NCBI RefSeq assembly: GCF_011397635.1
Contig: NC_064763.1
Span: forward strand, 26,673,437 to 26,737,436
Source: Epinephelus fuscoguttatus
Taxonomy: Eukaryota > Chordata > Actinopteri > Perciformes > Serranidae
Direction of reading: 5' to 3'
Length of the DNA: 64,000 nt
Both the position numbers and the translations under genes were made by a program. How positions within the stretch are numbered: position 1 is the first letter of the stretch; each line of letters opens with the position of its first letter. Shown piece by piece: positions 48,002 through 60,681 of the stretch. The notes below the pieces were generated by a model that had not been told where the DNA came from, ran no database searches, and saw only the letters and a program-made list of their open reading frames with translations.

Positions 48002-51000
48002 ATGTTCACCCCCAGGAAAGACAGTCTCCCGTCCCCTAGCTTGGAGGACTCCTTCTTCCCTCTCTCCTCGTCCTCCTCAGTGTCACTCTCCTTCGCTCTC
48101 CCGTCATCCACATCCTCTCTTGGTAGCAGTGACAGCGGAGGAGGGATTGAGACGGATCTGATACTAGCAGCGGAGCTGGGACAGGCTTTACTGGAGAAGA
48201 ATGAGGAGCTGGCAGCCTCTCTGGAGCAGAGGGAGAGGGAGCTGGAGGTAAGGATGAAGCTGCTGGGGAAAAGTGTGTGTGCAAACTTTCGAACATTACT
48301 AAGAAATATACTGAGGTGTATACTTGTTAATCTATGCCACCAATCACAGTTCTCCCATCATACTTGACCAGCACTGATAACAAAAACATAGGATGCAAAA
48401 ACCTGTTAAAAACATGCAAACAACATAACATATAATCCACAAGCAACACTATACAACAGAGCTTACAAGAGCCATGGTAACCCTCTGTCTTTGGACTCAT
48501 CACTGCATTGCACTCTCAAACTCTAACGCCTTGACTACACAATTCATCTAGCCATTAAATTCTATTTTCAGATCCTAAACAACAATCCTACACTTACTGC
48601 TCTACTTCCAAGTCACAACACAAGACAGCAACACGTCACCAGATCAGTCTCGCATGCACTTATTCTTGTACCGCTGTACAAAAACAGCTATGGTCAGAGA
48701 TCATTTTGTCACACTGACACTAAGATCTGGAACAAGATGCCACACCACATTAGAGCAATAACCTCTATTACACATTTCAAACACTATCTGATGGAAGGAC
48801 AGACCTGCAACCACTGATTTAAATCCCATATCCCATTTTACTCACTCTTCATAGCTGCCTACGTTTTGTTGCTTTGCCTCTGTTGAGTGTTTCTGTTTTT
48901 ATACTGTATTGTAATGTGTTATTGTTGCATGACAGGAACCTGCTGAAAACCAGTTCTTAACTGTAGCACACAAGGTTACTTTTAATTCCTTTCCTGTATA
49001 GATAAATTCAATTAAATACAAATGTCAAACATTGTGAAGAGAATAAATGCATTTACTTCCTATGTCAAATTTACATTTTTTTGTTTATGATTTTAGAATT
49101 GTTATATACTTGTCCCACATTTGCACATCTGCATATCACATAGACCAGGGACACTAATGGTGCTTGGATGACCCCGACAGAGAGCAATTCACAGTTCGCA
49201 CCCTCTCTGACCTCCACGCTGCAAATTAAGTATCACTGACATAGGAACAAAACAATTAGACCACTGTTTTCCAGCTGGACCGGCCTCAGAGTCCAGATTT
49301 CTGCTTAGTCATTAGTTCAAGGTCCGCACAGTTTGATACATGCACAGTCATACTTACGTTTGGCCATGTTGTCAAGCTGATTTTCTGTCTCTGTTAAGTA
49401 GCTGTCCGTTAGTCACTCACTCTACAGCAGGAAATGGCACTCAAAAGTAAAAGTGTGTTTTTTACAAACTTGACACGTTAGCAAGTCGCTTGTGGTCCAA
49501 TTTTGGATAGATAAATGTTTTTAGATATTATTCTCATTATTAAAAGTTGTAGAATAAAAATAATGGTAGCCGTAATGGTAGTATTTTTATCGTTGTTTTG
49601 AACACTGCTGGTTTTTCTGTAAGTAGTTTTCCTGTCCATTACACTGCAGGTATGAATCTGTCCCTGATGAGTAAAAGTAACAGCACAGGCCTTTATTAGT
49701 GAGGGCATTTTGACATGTCACAGGAGAAGCTCTGGTTTAAATAATAAAGTGATTGATGCCTAATTTCACATTCAGCAGCTTCAGTTTCAGGGTTCTGACA
49801 CGACTAACTGCTTGAATAGAGCATTATGTCATTAGCAGCTCCTGTGCTTTCCCTACGATGACAGGTCAAATGGTCGGCTGTGAAAAGGACCTACTTTTGT
49901 TTACAAGAACCAACATCACTGAATCTAATCTTTTCTTCAAACACTTTAGCTTCCTGGAAAACGTGTACACTTGTTGTAACTTCACAAGTTACAAAAAAAC
50001 AGACATAAAACAGTCCATGTGTTCCAGTATCTGATATTTTCATGTTGCATAAAGCCTGTTAATGTTGCGTTCAATGTCTCAGGCTGTACAGCAGGAGAAG
50101 CACGTCCTGCAGAGGAAGCTGGAGATGAACGAACTGGCATCTGGGCAGAGAGAGGCAGAGCTGACTGCAGATTTAGCTGCCTTGAGGGCTGAGCTGGAGC
50201 GACATCACAGCCAGGGCCGCAACCGGCGGAGGGACGAGAGTGAGCAGCTGACTCAGTTAGCCAATCATAACCAGCGCTTGGTGGAGCAGCTGGCAGAGGT
50301 TGGTGATACTACCAGTGAAAGGGCAGACTTAATCCTGCCTTAACAAGCCTCAGAAAACATCAATGCTATTAAAATTAACAGCATCTAGGTGTGTGTGTGG
50401 GGGGATTGTCTGCATATGTGTGATGTCATGTCACAGTCAGCAGACAGGAAAAGAATCCAGATGAGCAGGTTTAGGGAGTCCTAACTTTGTCACTCATTGA
50501 ATGAATAGCCTTTTTTTAACTTTTCCATCCTCTACCCACTCAGGCTGTAACACTGGAACACACCTTGAGGACTGAGATTCGTTCCCTCAGAGAGGAGATG
50601 GAGGAATCATCTTTCAGCCGGAATATCAACTTCTCACAGCTAGACAACATTCAGGCAGAGGTATACCAACCAGTCACTTCTTAATATTCTGCACCAGCAA
50701 ATCAATACCAAAATAACTGGCTCAGTTTTAGTGTGAGAGTCATAAACATATCCTGAATGCTGCAGGAGAGCAGGTGATGCACATAAAGCATTACATTTCA
50801 AACATGGCCAAACACTATGAAATTATGATAAAACATGAAAGTGAGGAGAGACGTTTTTAAGGGTGCTTTCACACTTGGTTCTTTTCATGCCTCTAAACGA
50901 ACAGTGACTCAGCATTTTTTGTGCATATGTGAACATCCCAAGAGAACTCAGACTGCTCTGAAGCAAATCAAACTCAGACCATGTCAGGCGGTAGTCTGAA

Positions 51001-52319
51001 ACTGGTTTGTTTCAAGTCTGCAGTGAGGTTCACTTAACCCTCTTTGCAGTTGGTTTGTTTGTCTTTGTAGTTGTTTTGTGTGACTTTGTAGCTGTTTTGT
51101 GACTCTTTAGAGTTGGTTTATGTATCATCGTAGTTGTTTTGTGTCTCTTTGTAGTTGTTTTGTGTCCCTATGTAGTCGTTTGTTGATCTTCGTAGTCATT
51201 TTGTTTCTCTTTGTAGTTGTTTTGTGTCTTTGTAGTTGTTTTGTCTCTTTGTAGTCGCTTTGTGTCTCTATGTAGTTGTTTGTTTCTCTTTGTAGTTGTT
51301 TTGTTTCTCTTTGTAGTCGTTTGTTTCTCTTTGTAGTTGTTTTGTTTCTCTTTGTAGTCGTTTGTTTCTCTTTGTAGTTGTTTTGTGTCTCTTTGTAGTG
51401 ATTTTGTGTTTCTTTTTGGTTGTTTTGTGTGTCTTTTAGTCATTTTGCTCATTTTGTAGTTATTTTGTGCCTTTTTATGGTTCCTTTGCATTTCTTTGTG
51501 GTAACTTTGAGTCTCTTCCTGGTTGGTGCATGGGGACCCCCCAGCCTTTACCTGGTATGTCATTTGGTAGTCCAACCATTATTCACAGTATATATAGACA
51601 CGTAAGTCCTTTCGAAGAATTGTGCCTAATAATTAAATATCCAAGGCCTGCATGTGGCTGTTGTAAATTTTATTGGTTTGGTACTTTGCCAAGTCGAAAC
51701 CTGAGACTCAAACATTTTTAAGTCTCAAATTAGGTCAAGTCTGTAGGGAGTCACGTCTCCTGTAAGTCAAGTCGAAATCAGATCTCAGGTTCTCTTTTGG
51801 TCTCTTTGAATATGACTGGAGTCTAAGTCTCAAGTCCTCAGCTTTGTTGCTAAGCAGCGATGGACATATAAAGTTAACCCATAAAGATGGAATTGATTTG
51901 GGTATCCATATGTCAAAGCTTTAAAATCCAGGTATAAGTCTACTTTTTTTATCTCTCTCATCGCATCATTTAATCAGTATTTTGTGTTCATCCGTCTTTC
52001 CCCTCTCCTCTTACAGAACAGAGTTTTGCTGGAGCGGCTGTCGCACATGGAGGCACAACTAAAAGCCTCACAGGAGGACAGCGACAGACACCGCATGGAA
52101 AGAGAGAGACTGAGAGACAGAGTGTCAGAACTACAAACGAAACTGCGAGACAAAGAAGCAGAGGTGAGGATCGATGATCGACTGGTTTTAAAGATTAACA
52201 GTAGTGTTGAAAGATGAGGCCTGAGGGAACCGAAGGAAGAATGAGAGTGCTGCAGGAGATTTTTGCGCATCACTGACAGAAGTCACCAAAGAGACTGGTT
52301 TGAAGTTTATGATCTGTGT

Positions 52320-52356
<37 letters not shown>

Positions 52357-52553
52357 TGCCTGTATCTCACTGCGTGTGTGTTTGCGTGTGTGTGTGTAGA
52401 TAGAGCAAGAGCAGGGAGTGGTGTTTGAGTTGCGAACTGTGAATCGCTCTCTACAGCAAAAAGCTCTGAACCTGGGGGAGGAGAGCATTCTGGACAGTAC
52501 ACAAACGCAACCTTTGTCTCTGCATAGTGAAATTCAGCAATCACAGGTATACA

Positions 52554-52604
<51 letters not shown>

Positions 52605-54843
52605 TTGGGGAAAAGACTTACTTCTTTTCCTGAGACCACTACTTCCCTGACCCTAACCTTAAGCTAAACCTAACCTTGACTGTTGACCCAGAAATCAGCT
52701 TTTTCTCAAGTGGGGACTCAACTTTTATCCCCAGTTGGACAAGCTGTCCACTACTGACTTGTCTTCAGTCTGAAATGAGTCCCTGAAGTCATACCCACCC
52801 AAACATACACACATGCACACCCACATCTAAAGCACAAACACCGAATAATAACCTCTCTGATATTACTGACCTTTCTGTCTATTGCCCTCTGTGTATCTCT
52901 CCTGCTCTCCAGGCTAGAGAAGCTCTTCTAGCTCACTCCGAAGTCCTGAAAGCGAAAGATGAAGAGATACAAGCGCTCACAGAGGAGGTCTGTTGAACTG
53001 TACACAACCACACCCTCACTTTTCACAAATACATTTTAAATTTGTGAATGACCTCAGAAGAGGAAGTGCTGTTTGTTACTGATATGTTACAGGTTTCTAT
53101 GAAAGCATAATCCATTCACTTGAGAAAAAAATCTGCTTTGTTTTCTGAATTAGCAAAATTATCTCAGGACTCAGAGAAAAGTTTTTATGAGAAAAAATGC
53201 TGTTCTTCTGAATTAACGAGATAATAATCTACTTAAGAGCCAGTCTGCGACACCAGGGAGCAGCACGCCTGGGTCCCCGCCCCTGCCTGCCGCCCGTCCC
53301 TGCAGGTGGTGGCTCCATGTTATTCATTTGGGCTGAGCCCAACCCGACCCCATGGCCCAAGGCCCGGCCAGAATCATGGGGACACTCAAACCCCTCCACC
53401 ACGTTACATGGCGATTCCTGGAGAAGGGCATCTGATCAGGATGCCTCCTGGACGCCTCCTGTTAGAGGTGTTCCGGGCACGTCCCACTGGTAGGAGGCCC
53501 CGGGGCAGACCCAGAACACACTGGAGGAATCTTGTCTGGTCTAGAAATGCCTCAGGGTCGCCCAGGAGGAGCTGGAAAGCGTTGCTGGGCAGAGGGACGT
53601 GGAGAATACTTTGCTCAGCCCGTTGCCCCATTGACCCAGCTTCAGATAGGTGGTTGAAAATGGATGGATGAATCTTCTTAATTAAAAAAGAACAAGAGGA
53701 AATCTTTTCTGAGAGTTCTGGGATAACATTAATAATTCAGAAAAACTGGGCGAATCTAATTTTTCTGAAGTGAATGTTATACACTTTCAAAGGTTTCCAT
53801 TTCAGTGGGTTGAGACTGTCTGAAATGGGTGAAATCCATTGCTACTATATATAGCAATATATTTGTCTAGAGTCTACAGTTACTTCATTTGACTATTGGC
53901 CTTCACTGTGCAGTATCAAATGTCTGTTTGATATTAGAAGGCTGTTTTCACATTCATCTGTTGAAGGAGGAAGTTTTCTTGGTGCTTTTGTTATATTAGA
54001 ATTTGAGACATGTACATGTACGAGATTATTTTGTGACATCACAGTAGTTTGGAGCCAGTCGTGGTCCAATATACAACACAGTGCGCGTACACTAAGAATG
54101 GAGTTTTCAATGCAGTAGGAGACATCTTGTGTCCCTACTTAAACTTTTGGAATGAAAAATATTTGCATATTCAAAGATTCTGGATTTTTTTAAGGGAGAA
54201 GAAGTAGATACAAATTTAATATTTTCTAAACTAGATTATTAATTTTTTTGTGTGTGTTAAAGGAAAAATAAAATGTTATGATCGTTACAATATTTCAATA
54301 TTTTCAGCTGCGATCTCAACAAGAAGAGTTGGAGTCTTTGAGGCAGGCAATCGAGCCATTTACAAGCAGTCCTGATAAGCCAAGCTACAGGTAATGTTTC
54401 ACAACAACATATTTGTCATTTGATTTAATTTGAGCCCACAGCAACATATGTTTCACTAATCATCATATCATGTGCAGCTTCTTAGAGAATGAACTGGCCA
54501 CAATCCGTCAGGAGAAAGAAACACTCACTCAGCAGCTTCTCAACACCATCAAACACAAGGTGAAGTTGTCTCAAGAGCTGGATGCCTGGCAGGTGAGTCT
54601 GTGTGCAGAGATAGAAAATTTCTAAATGTCTGAAATACTTTAATTTACAAGCAGAGCATTTCTTTCATCCTGTTGCAGGAGGACATGCGGCTGGTGATCA
54701 ATCAGCAGGTTCAGCAAAGGCAGGAGGAGAGACTGAAGGAAACACAGCAAGAGAACGCAGTGGGACTCCAGAGAAGCAAGTCTTTAAGAATGAGGGGAGA
54801 AGGAGGGAAAGGATTCTTCTCGTCCTTATTCAAAGACAAATAA
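48002..54843 (+). CDS. bicdl2: BICD family-like cargo adaptor (BICDL1/2 family)
   Basis: Coiled-coil dynein-dynactin adaptor, by homology to BICDR proteins that link Rab vesicles to dynein. Nine exons, 48002-48247, 50083-50298, 50544-50660, 52017-52163, 52400-52546, 52913-52987, 54308-54390, 54478-54592 and 54679-54843, join in frame to 436 residues (human BICDL2 ~508). A Ser-rich N-terminus is followed by the CC1-box-like LAAELGQALLEKNEELAASL (about residues 58-77), the dynein light-intermediate-chain contact in BICD adaptors. Long coiled coils follow (ERHHSQGRNRRRDESEQL; RVLLERLSHMEAQ; TIKHKVKLSQELDAWQEDM). The C-terminus is basic, then GFFSSLFKDK. Family assignment is firm; paralogue (bicdl2 or bicdl2-like) is less sure. 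Exon 5 is flanked by complementary (GT)n and (CA)n repeats. Confidence 0.85.
48611..48817 (+). mobile_element. Non-LTR retrotransposon C-terminal fragment
   Basis: An in-frame stretch with SHNTRQQH, LYKNSYGQRSF, TKIWNKMPHHIRAI and FKHYLM before a stop resembles the C-terminal end of LINE ORF2 proteins. No reverse transcriptase domain remains. It lies in intron 1 of the BICD-like gene. Confidence 0.6.
51041..51520 (+). repeat. Minisatellite, ~22-24-bp TTTGTAGTTGTTTTGTGTCTC unit
   Basis: About 20 imperfect copies of a T/G-rich unit in intron 3 of the BICD-like gene. The complementary strand reads as a repetitive Lys/Thr/Asn-rich ORF (51,168-51,575), which is an artefact of the repeat. Confidence 0.85.
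52325..52352. repeat. (GT)n upstream of BICD-like exon 5
   Basis: Fourteen perfect TG dinucleotides. Further TG runs continue to the acceptor at 52398-52399, so the polypyrimidine tract is largely UG-rich. Confidence 0.95.
52555..52602. repeat. (CA)n downstream of BICD-like exon 5
   Basis: Twenty-four perfect AC dinucleotides starting 9 nt after the exon 5 end. Confidence 0.95.
53240..53680 (+). mobile_element. LINE ORF2 C-terminal fragment
   Basis: The + strand encodes EGHLIRMPPGRLLLEVFRAR and GRRPRGRPRTHWR, the end of a common fish LINE reverse-transcriptase protein, then a 3' tail ending TGGATGGATGAA. It lies in intron 6 of the BICD-like gene. Confidence 0.8.
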
Positions 54844-55796
54844 CAGAGAGAAGTGGCGTCGGGTTAAACGGACAGAGTACCAGCCTTTATCTTTGCCACT
54901 GTGAACCTCTGCTGCAAGACACTGTACGCTGTAATGCATCATGAGCATCGACAACTAAAATGTTTACAGACCTCATATTTTAATCTATTTGTATATATGT
55001 ATGTACAGTATATTATTTCAGAATTTAAGATTTTATATTAAAAATTTAAACCCACCTCTGTAATCTGTTGCTTGTTTTATTGTCTTGGTCTCTCTGACTT
55101 GTTTAGACAGAACGTTAGGAAAGTTTTAAAGGCGGTGCATTAACCAAATTTGGACAAATCATCTTTTTTTGTCGAAGCATGGTAAGTAGCATATATGTAG
55201 TGCTGTGTACAAGTAGGTTTTATGTAGAAATACAGTTGTTAGAATGAGTTAGGTTCATCTAAACTTAGCCAAAAGATATGTGCAAGTATAGAGTAAAAAG
55301 AAAGCTTCAGTGGTAGGTTTAAAGATTTGTAACATCAGAAATGTGAAATTCTACACAGAGGAGTTTGACTCATTTCGTCAAAAAGAAATTTAAAGATGGA
55401 TAAATGAAATTAAATAAAATGTTAGTGGCAATTAAAACGTCACAAATTCAAATTTGAAACGATTTAATGACTTTTAAGGCCTAACATTTATAAATCTGAA
55501 TTTAAGGAGACCCTGTTTCCACTTGAGCAAAACATTTGTGTGAATTCTGGGGCTTTATGAATCTGCTTCATGAATCCACAGGGGGAAGAGCAACTTACAT
55601 GCATACATACAGCAAACATGGAGCAACATTAACATTAATTTGGAGTCTTTAGTGCTTCTGGACATCTTATAAATGCCCCATATCCACTCTCCTTTTAGCT
55701 TTGTTTTGGTCTCCAACAATTCCTGGGGAAATTATTTGGCTTTTTAGCTTTCTGGATGCTAAACTGTGAACATGGAACCAGAACAACGAGCTAAAA

Positions 55797-55920
55797 GGGG
55801 CGCTGAGTAGCTCACCTGGTAGAGCGGGCTCCCCCTATGCAAAGGCTATGTCCTTGCCGGGGCAGCCACAGGCTCGATTCCTGCAACCACTTGCTGCATG
55901 TTATCTCCATTCTCTCCCTC
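55797..55920 (+). mobile_element. tRNA-derived SINE
   Basis: Starts GGGGCGCTGAGTAGCTCACC with A-box-like TAGCTCACCTGG and B-box-like GGCTCGATTCC, then the tail TTGCTGCATGTTATCTCC. This is a widespread fish SINE head. Confidence 0.75.
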
Positions 55921-56244
55921 CTGATCAGATGCCTGAACCACCTCAACTGACTCCCTCTGATGCGGAGGAGCAGCGGCTCTACTTTGAGCTCCCTCCACTC
56001 TAAGGCTGAGCCCAGTCAATCCTCAGAGGAAACTCATTTCTGCCGCTTGTATCTGCAATCTCATTCTTTCCGTCATTACCCAGAGCTCATGACCATAGGT
56101 GAGCGTTGGGACGTAGATGAACCAGTGAATCGAAAGTTTCACCTTCCGGCTCAGCTCCCTCTTCACCACGACGGTCCGGCGTAGAGCCCGCATCACTGCA
56201 GAAGCTGCGCCAAACCACAGATCCGGTACAAATAGTTGATGCAT
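55921..56244 (-). mobile_element. LINE ORF2 fragment
   Basis: The minus strand encodes GAASAVMRALRRTVVVKREL, YVPTLTYGHELWVMTER and QIQAAEMSFL, the connection region of the same LINE family seen at 53,240-53,680. It directly abuts the SINE. Confidence 0.8.
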
Positions 56245-57089
56245 AATTTGTTCTGCAGGTGAGTATTCTGCATTTTCACGTCCTTTTTAACTCATGCCCT
56301 TGGTGTGTAAAGGCCCTCAGGTAACTTTCTGTTGGTTTGTCACTATGAGTGACCCCTTTCATAGTACTTGTAGATATTTTATCCATAATTCAAACTAAAA
56401 ATATTGATTAGAGGATCTTTAAAACACAATGTAGCTACAGAACCGCAATATATTACATAATAATGCTGAAAAAGAAAGAACAGTAACTATGATAGAAATA
56501 ACATCTTTAATAAATTAAGTCCAAAAAGACAGTCACTCCCCTCCACTCATCTCTATGCTTATATAACATAAAGTAGAAATAATACATATGCAACATTTCT
56601 TATGTTTAACAGGACTGGAGCAGCCCTGAAGCAGCGTGAGTAGTGCAGGTTGCATACAGGTCAGTGTTTTCACATGCCTTCATCTACATACATACAGTAC
56701 AGTCCTGGCTCAGTGGAGTCAGTGCATCGCCTTTCTCTCATCCCTCTGCAGGAGGTTAGTGTATATGGAGCAGCACCTTTGCTCTTACAGTCAACAGGCT
56801 GTTTGCTCATGTGAGGAATCTCACACTGGTTTATATGCTGGCGAAAGAAAAAAAGATGTGCATACAATCAGACACACACTTATTCATACACTCGATTTTA
56901 AGGATCACACTGGCATTTTAGCATGATTTTACCCATTTCACATTTCTGCTGACCACTTTGTTTTCCTATTGATCCTCCAGGCATGAGGGTTGGGTTAAAA
57001 ACTGTAAGCCAATATGAACATTAAGAAATGAATAATATGAATTTGGTCATTTGTATCATCTACCCTACATGGGTTTCCTGTTTCTTTGG

Positions 57090-57535
57090 CTGTGTTCCGA
57101 ATCACTTTTTCTTTTTCTTTTTCTTCTCAGTACACACTGCAGCTGCCCTGACAAAGTACGTACTGTTGCATAGAGTATGCATACAACTAGGACGTACTAC
57201 TTCATCATAACATTGCGCCATGAGCTTTGACCCTCTTGCTCATGTAACTGTTGCAGTCCAGAGACAAAATTTGAAGTCAAAAGAAAAGTAAGTGATTTAG
57301 AGCACAGCCGTTATCTTGGAGATACAACAAACGCCATTTGCCCAGCTCACAAGAGACGGGAGTCACCCTGGAGAGCTCTGCTGTTGTTACTTAACAATGT
57401 ATGTCATTTTACCTTCTAAGGTAACTTGCACACCTTATCGATTGTTTGCATACTGCCAACTGGATAGAGCAGGACATTCTGGTATTTTTTTGGTATATTG
57501 CATTTGACTTACTATGTGTTGGAACACACTCAATC
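57090..57535. mobile_element. Probable DNA-transposon relic
   Basis: The ends GTGTTCCGAATCAC and (complement) GTGTTCCAACACA form imperfect inverted repeats, and the interior text is familiar from repeated fish sequence. No target duplication is confirmed. Confidence 0.4.
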
Positions 57536-58085
57536 TTTCTCTGTCATACTAAATAGTATGGATGTTGGAATGCATCGTACAAGCTAATTTTTCTTTAAAA
57601 AATGGTCAGCAGAGAGGTCAGGTAAACAAGAATGATAGTTAGTGGGTTAAAACATGAGAAACACAGTTATCTTTCAATATAATCTATATACATTAAGACT
57701 CTTTTTGACCATCTACAGTATAAAACCTTTAGTTATTTTCAGTTTACAGTACAGTACGCCTCCTGTCCTCACTGTTTCCATTGTCCAGAAGGTGATGTGC
57801 AGTCTGGTTTCAGGTGGACCAGTAACGCATCTCCAGTTGTTGAGTCCCACAAAATCTTCATCCATTTCTCCTGCTTAATCCAATCAGAAAACATCACCTC
57901 CATTTTGAGAGGTAGGTTGCAAGTCCCATGTTTGGGCTTCAACAATCAAAAAAATCCACGATATTCAGTTGGTTTGTAGGACGTGTTTTACCTTGAAAGA
58001 TCAGGTCGTTATAAAGCCTCTGAAACAGGTCTCTGGATGGATGTCCTGACAGCAAGTTGTAACTCCAGCAGGGGTTTGTGGAGGA

Positions 58086-60681
58086 TTATCCCACATTGAC
58101 CCCGAGACCTACTTGCAGCTTGTCACCTCTGTGATTTACAAAGGCACCCATAATCAGGGTGGCAGGGAGCGGGGTCAGACGCTTCTCCAAAACACCTCCT
58201 ATTATGCATCGACTGTTTATCATACCTGAATAAACACACAAAAAAGGTCTCATATACTGTACTCTTTTACTCTTTTTAGTAGTTTTCATTCAGCATGATG
58301 TTTGACTGAGAAAGAAAATTTACCTCGAAAGACCATATTGGCCTCTGGGAGTTCCATCTGGTACCCAAATGAGGTTGTGGTCTCCTGCGTCCTGGTACTG
58401 GCTTCAAACTCCACCCCGATTTGGATCTGGTGACACAAACACATGCAGACGCACATTTGCAATATGCACCTTAAGTAAATGGTGTGCATGACGAAAACTG
58501 ACCTACATATCAATACATAAATAAAGTATTAATAAATACAGTGATTAAAAAATAAATACAAGAATAAATACAGAAATAAATATATAGAGAGAGGCTTAAT
58601 TGAAAAAAATGGAAATATATAAATAAATGTATGAATAAATACAGGAGTAAATAAATAAATAACCTTTTTAAACTTTTTTTTTTTTTTAGATAAATGCAAA
58701 AAATAAGAATACATAAATGCCTAAATATATACAGAAACAAATAGATAAATAATATTTGAATAAATAAATGAATGTTAAAATCAATATGGAAATTAATACA
58801 TAAATAAAAAATAATTAATAAATGTTGATAAATACATAGGTAATAAATAAATATCTTAAATTAATTTCTATATTTTTGTAAAACTATATTTATTTATTTA
58901 TAAATTTTTGTTTGCATTTTAATGAGGAAGGAGGTCTCATCTTTTGCATGTATTTATTAATTTTAAAATTTATTTAAGCATTTATTTATTCTTTTCTGTA
59001 TTTATTTATTTTTGTAATTCTATACTTATCGATTTATTCCTGTGTTTATTTATACGTTTATTTCATTTATTATTGATACTTATGTCATTTTTATCCTCCA
59101 TAGTATGATGCCATTTACTGTACCTGTTTGTTGGCTCTATGATAGTAGCTAGCATGGGCCCCTCCTTTCCCAGCATTCAGCGTTGCCACCCAGTTTGGTC
59201 CTGCGTGGAGACATAGAAAAAAGATGAAACCACGGCTGCACAATCAAACAAAGCAGATCAGAAAGATACTGGGTCATGAAATCTCACTTGAGTACTGTCC
59301 AGCCAAAGTAAGAATTCCTCCTTCCTCTGCTCGGCCCCGATGGTAGACCAGCTCCCCTCCTAAAACCAACCCAGAGGACACACTCTGCAGGAAGTGTGCC
59401 ACAAGGATAACTGTGCAGGAGGAACAAACACAGAAGCATAATAGATTAGATCATTAAAAATATCAACAACAATGTATCACGTTGACAGTTGTATATTCAG
59501 TGAAAAAAAAAACAAAACATCTGACTGATTGTAGTCGCGCTTTCCATAAGTGTCCATTGGACACTTATAGCATGCATGTCATCACTACTGACGGTAAAAA
59601 TGTAAAAAGTGACGCTCACGGTGTCACTTCTCACCTGACTCTCTCAGGATGTCAGGGTTGGCTACCGTCACAGCAGCGGTGAAGTCATTCCCTCTGTACT
59701 CTGTTTCAAACTGCCATGTTACAAACTGGGACTGCTGGGTCTGAAACACAATCAACCAGTTTATACATGAAGTTGTCTGCAGCAAACTGCAGCGTTTATT
59801 TTGTGTTAAGTAAAGTGACTGTGCAGTGACAGCCATGTCGAAAGAGACAGACACTAGGATCTCACCTGAAACACTGTTCTGGCTCGTACGCGCTCAGTGA
59901 GATGCAGCAGAGCGTGAGCGTTCAGACTGCCTGAAGAGTCCATCTCGCCAATCAATGCTGGGGCATCCTGAAATGTGAGGAAGGACCAAGATGCAACCTG
60001 TCAACTCCCCAACGTTCTGAACAGCTAAGCACAGTAAGTAGTGGGAACATATTTATTATGAGTTGACTCGTGCTTGACCTTGTCCTTGCTGTAATCGTCA
60101 GACTGCAGATGCTCCACGTGGAATCGATAGTACGAAGGGCTAACAGCACTGAGGTGGAGAGTATGACTGACCTGGAAGCAAACACATGCATCATATTAAG
60201 CGTTATAACATTTTCAGATGTGAGAGATTTACACCCTTATATTCTTCACAACAAATTGTTTGAATGTGAATTAATGTGGTTGGAAGACTCACCTTAAAGA
60301 AACTACTCAGAGTTTTATTAAGGATCATCTTGACTCCCTCAATCTGCTGAGGAAACACATCTGGGGAGAAAAACAGTCAGATCACAACCATTACAACTTT
60401 ATTACTTTTCTCTATGTATTTCCTGCCCTGTGGTCAGCAGCATCTCTTTAACCACGTTGCGTGAACTCGACATTGCTTATTTTTCAGCAAGAAATACCTT
60501 TGCAGCTCCTGTGGAGAGAGTGAAAGCTGCCAGGGTTGGGTAGGCGGCCATCTCTCCTCTCCCAGCGTGGTGGACTGTCCCAGTGAGCAGGATGTGCGTC
60601 CCAGCGAGAAGGAGGGGGGTCCGAAGAGAAAGGCCAGTTCTGATGGCCCGGACCGGAAGACAAAGCCAGAACGCTGCCCAT
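58086..60681 (-). CDS. tomm40l: tomm40l, mitochondrial import receptor subunit TOM40-like
   Basis: Beta-barrel channel of the outer mitochondrial membrane through which precursor proteins enter. Nine exons, 60498-60681, 60293-60360, 60079-60171, 59866-59967, 59635-59740, 59288-59410, 59124-59200, 58324-58426 and 58086-58225, join to 331 residues with matched phases. The start MGSVLALSS resembles TOMM40/TOMM40L; a Pro/Trp-rich N-tail precedes the conserved [20 protein letters not shown]. Barrel segments include [99 protein letters not shown] and the end [30 protein letters not shown] and ANMVFRG favour tomm40l over tomm40. It is transcribed away from fdxacb1. Confidence 0.93.
58510..59090. repeat. 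AT-rich complementary blocks in tomm40l intron 7
   Basis: 58,510-58,860 is dominated by AAATA/ATAAA words, and 58,870-59,090 by TATTT/TTTAT words, so the two halves are reverse-complementary in composition. It could be a degenerate microsatellite pair or a MITE. Confidence 0.6.

Larger units (their letters stand above)
54844..58085. other. Intergenic, BICD-like gene to tomm40l
   Basis: Convergent 3' ends. It contains a SINE (55,797-55,920), a LINE fragment (55,921-56,244) and a probable DNA-transposon relic (57,090-57,535). ORFs at 56,636-57,507 show no domain. No gene is recognised. Confidence 0.65.

Noticed and set aside
50870-51040. Possible transposon end (gggtgctttcacacttgg...)
   Set aside because: Resembles one end of a fish DNA element, but no matching opposite terminus or target duplication is visible.
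51168-51575. 135-residue Lys/Thr/Asn/Gln-rich minus-strand ORF
   Set aside because: It is the complement of the minisatellite; periodicity follows the repeat unit.
53306-53671. 121-residue + strand ORF as a host gene
   Set aside because: The protein text is a LINE ORF2 C-terminus with a LINE 3' tail.
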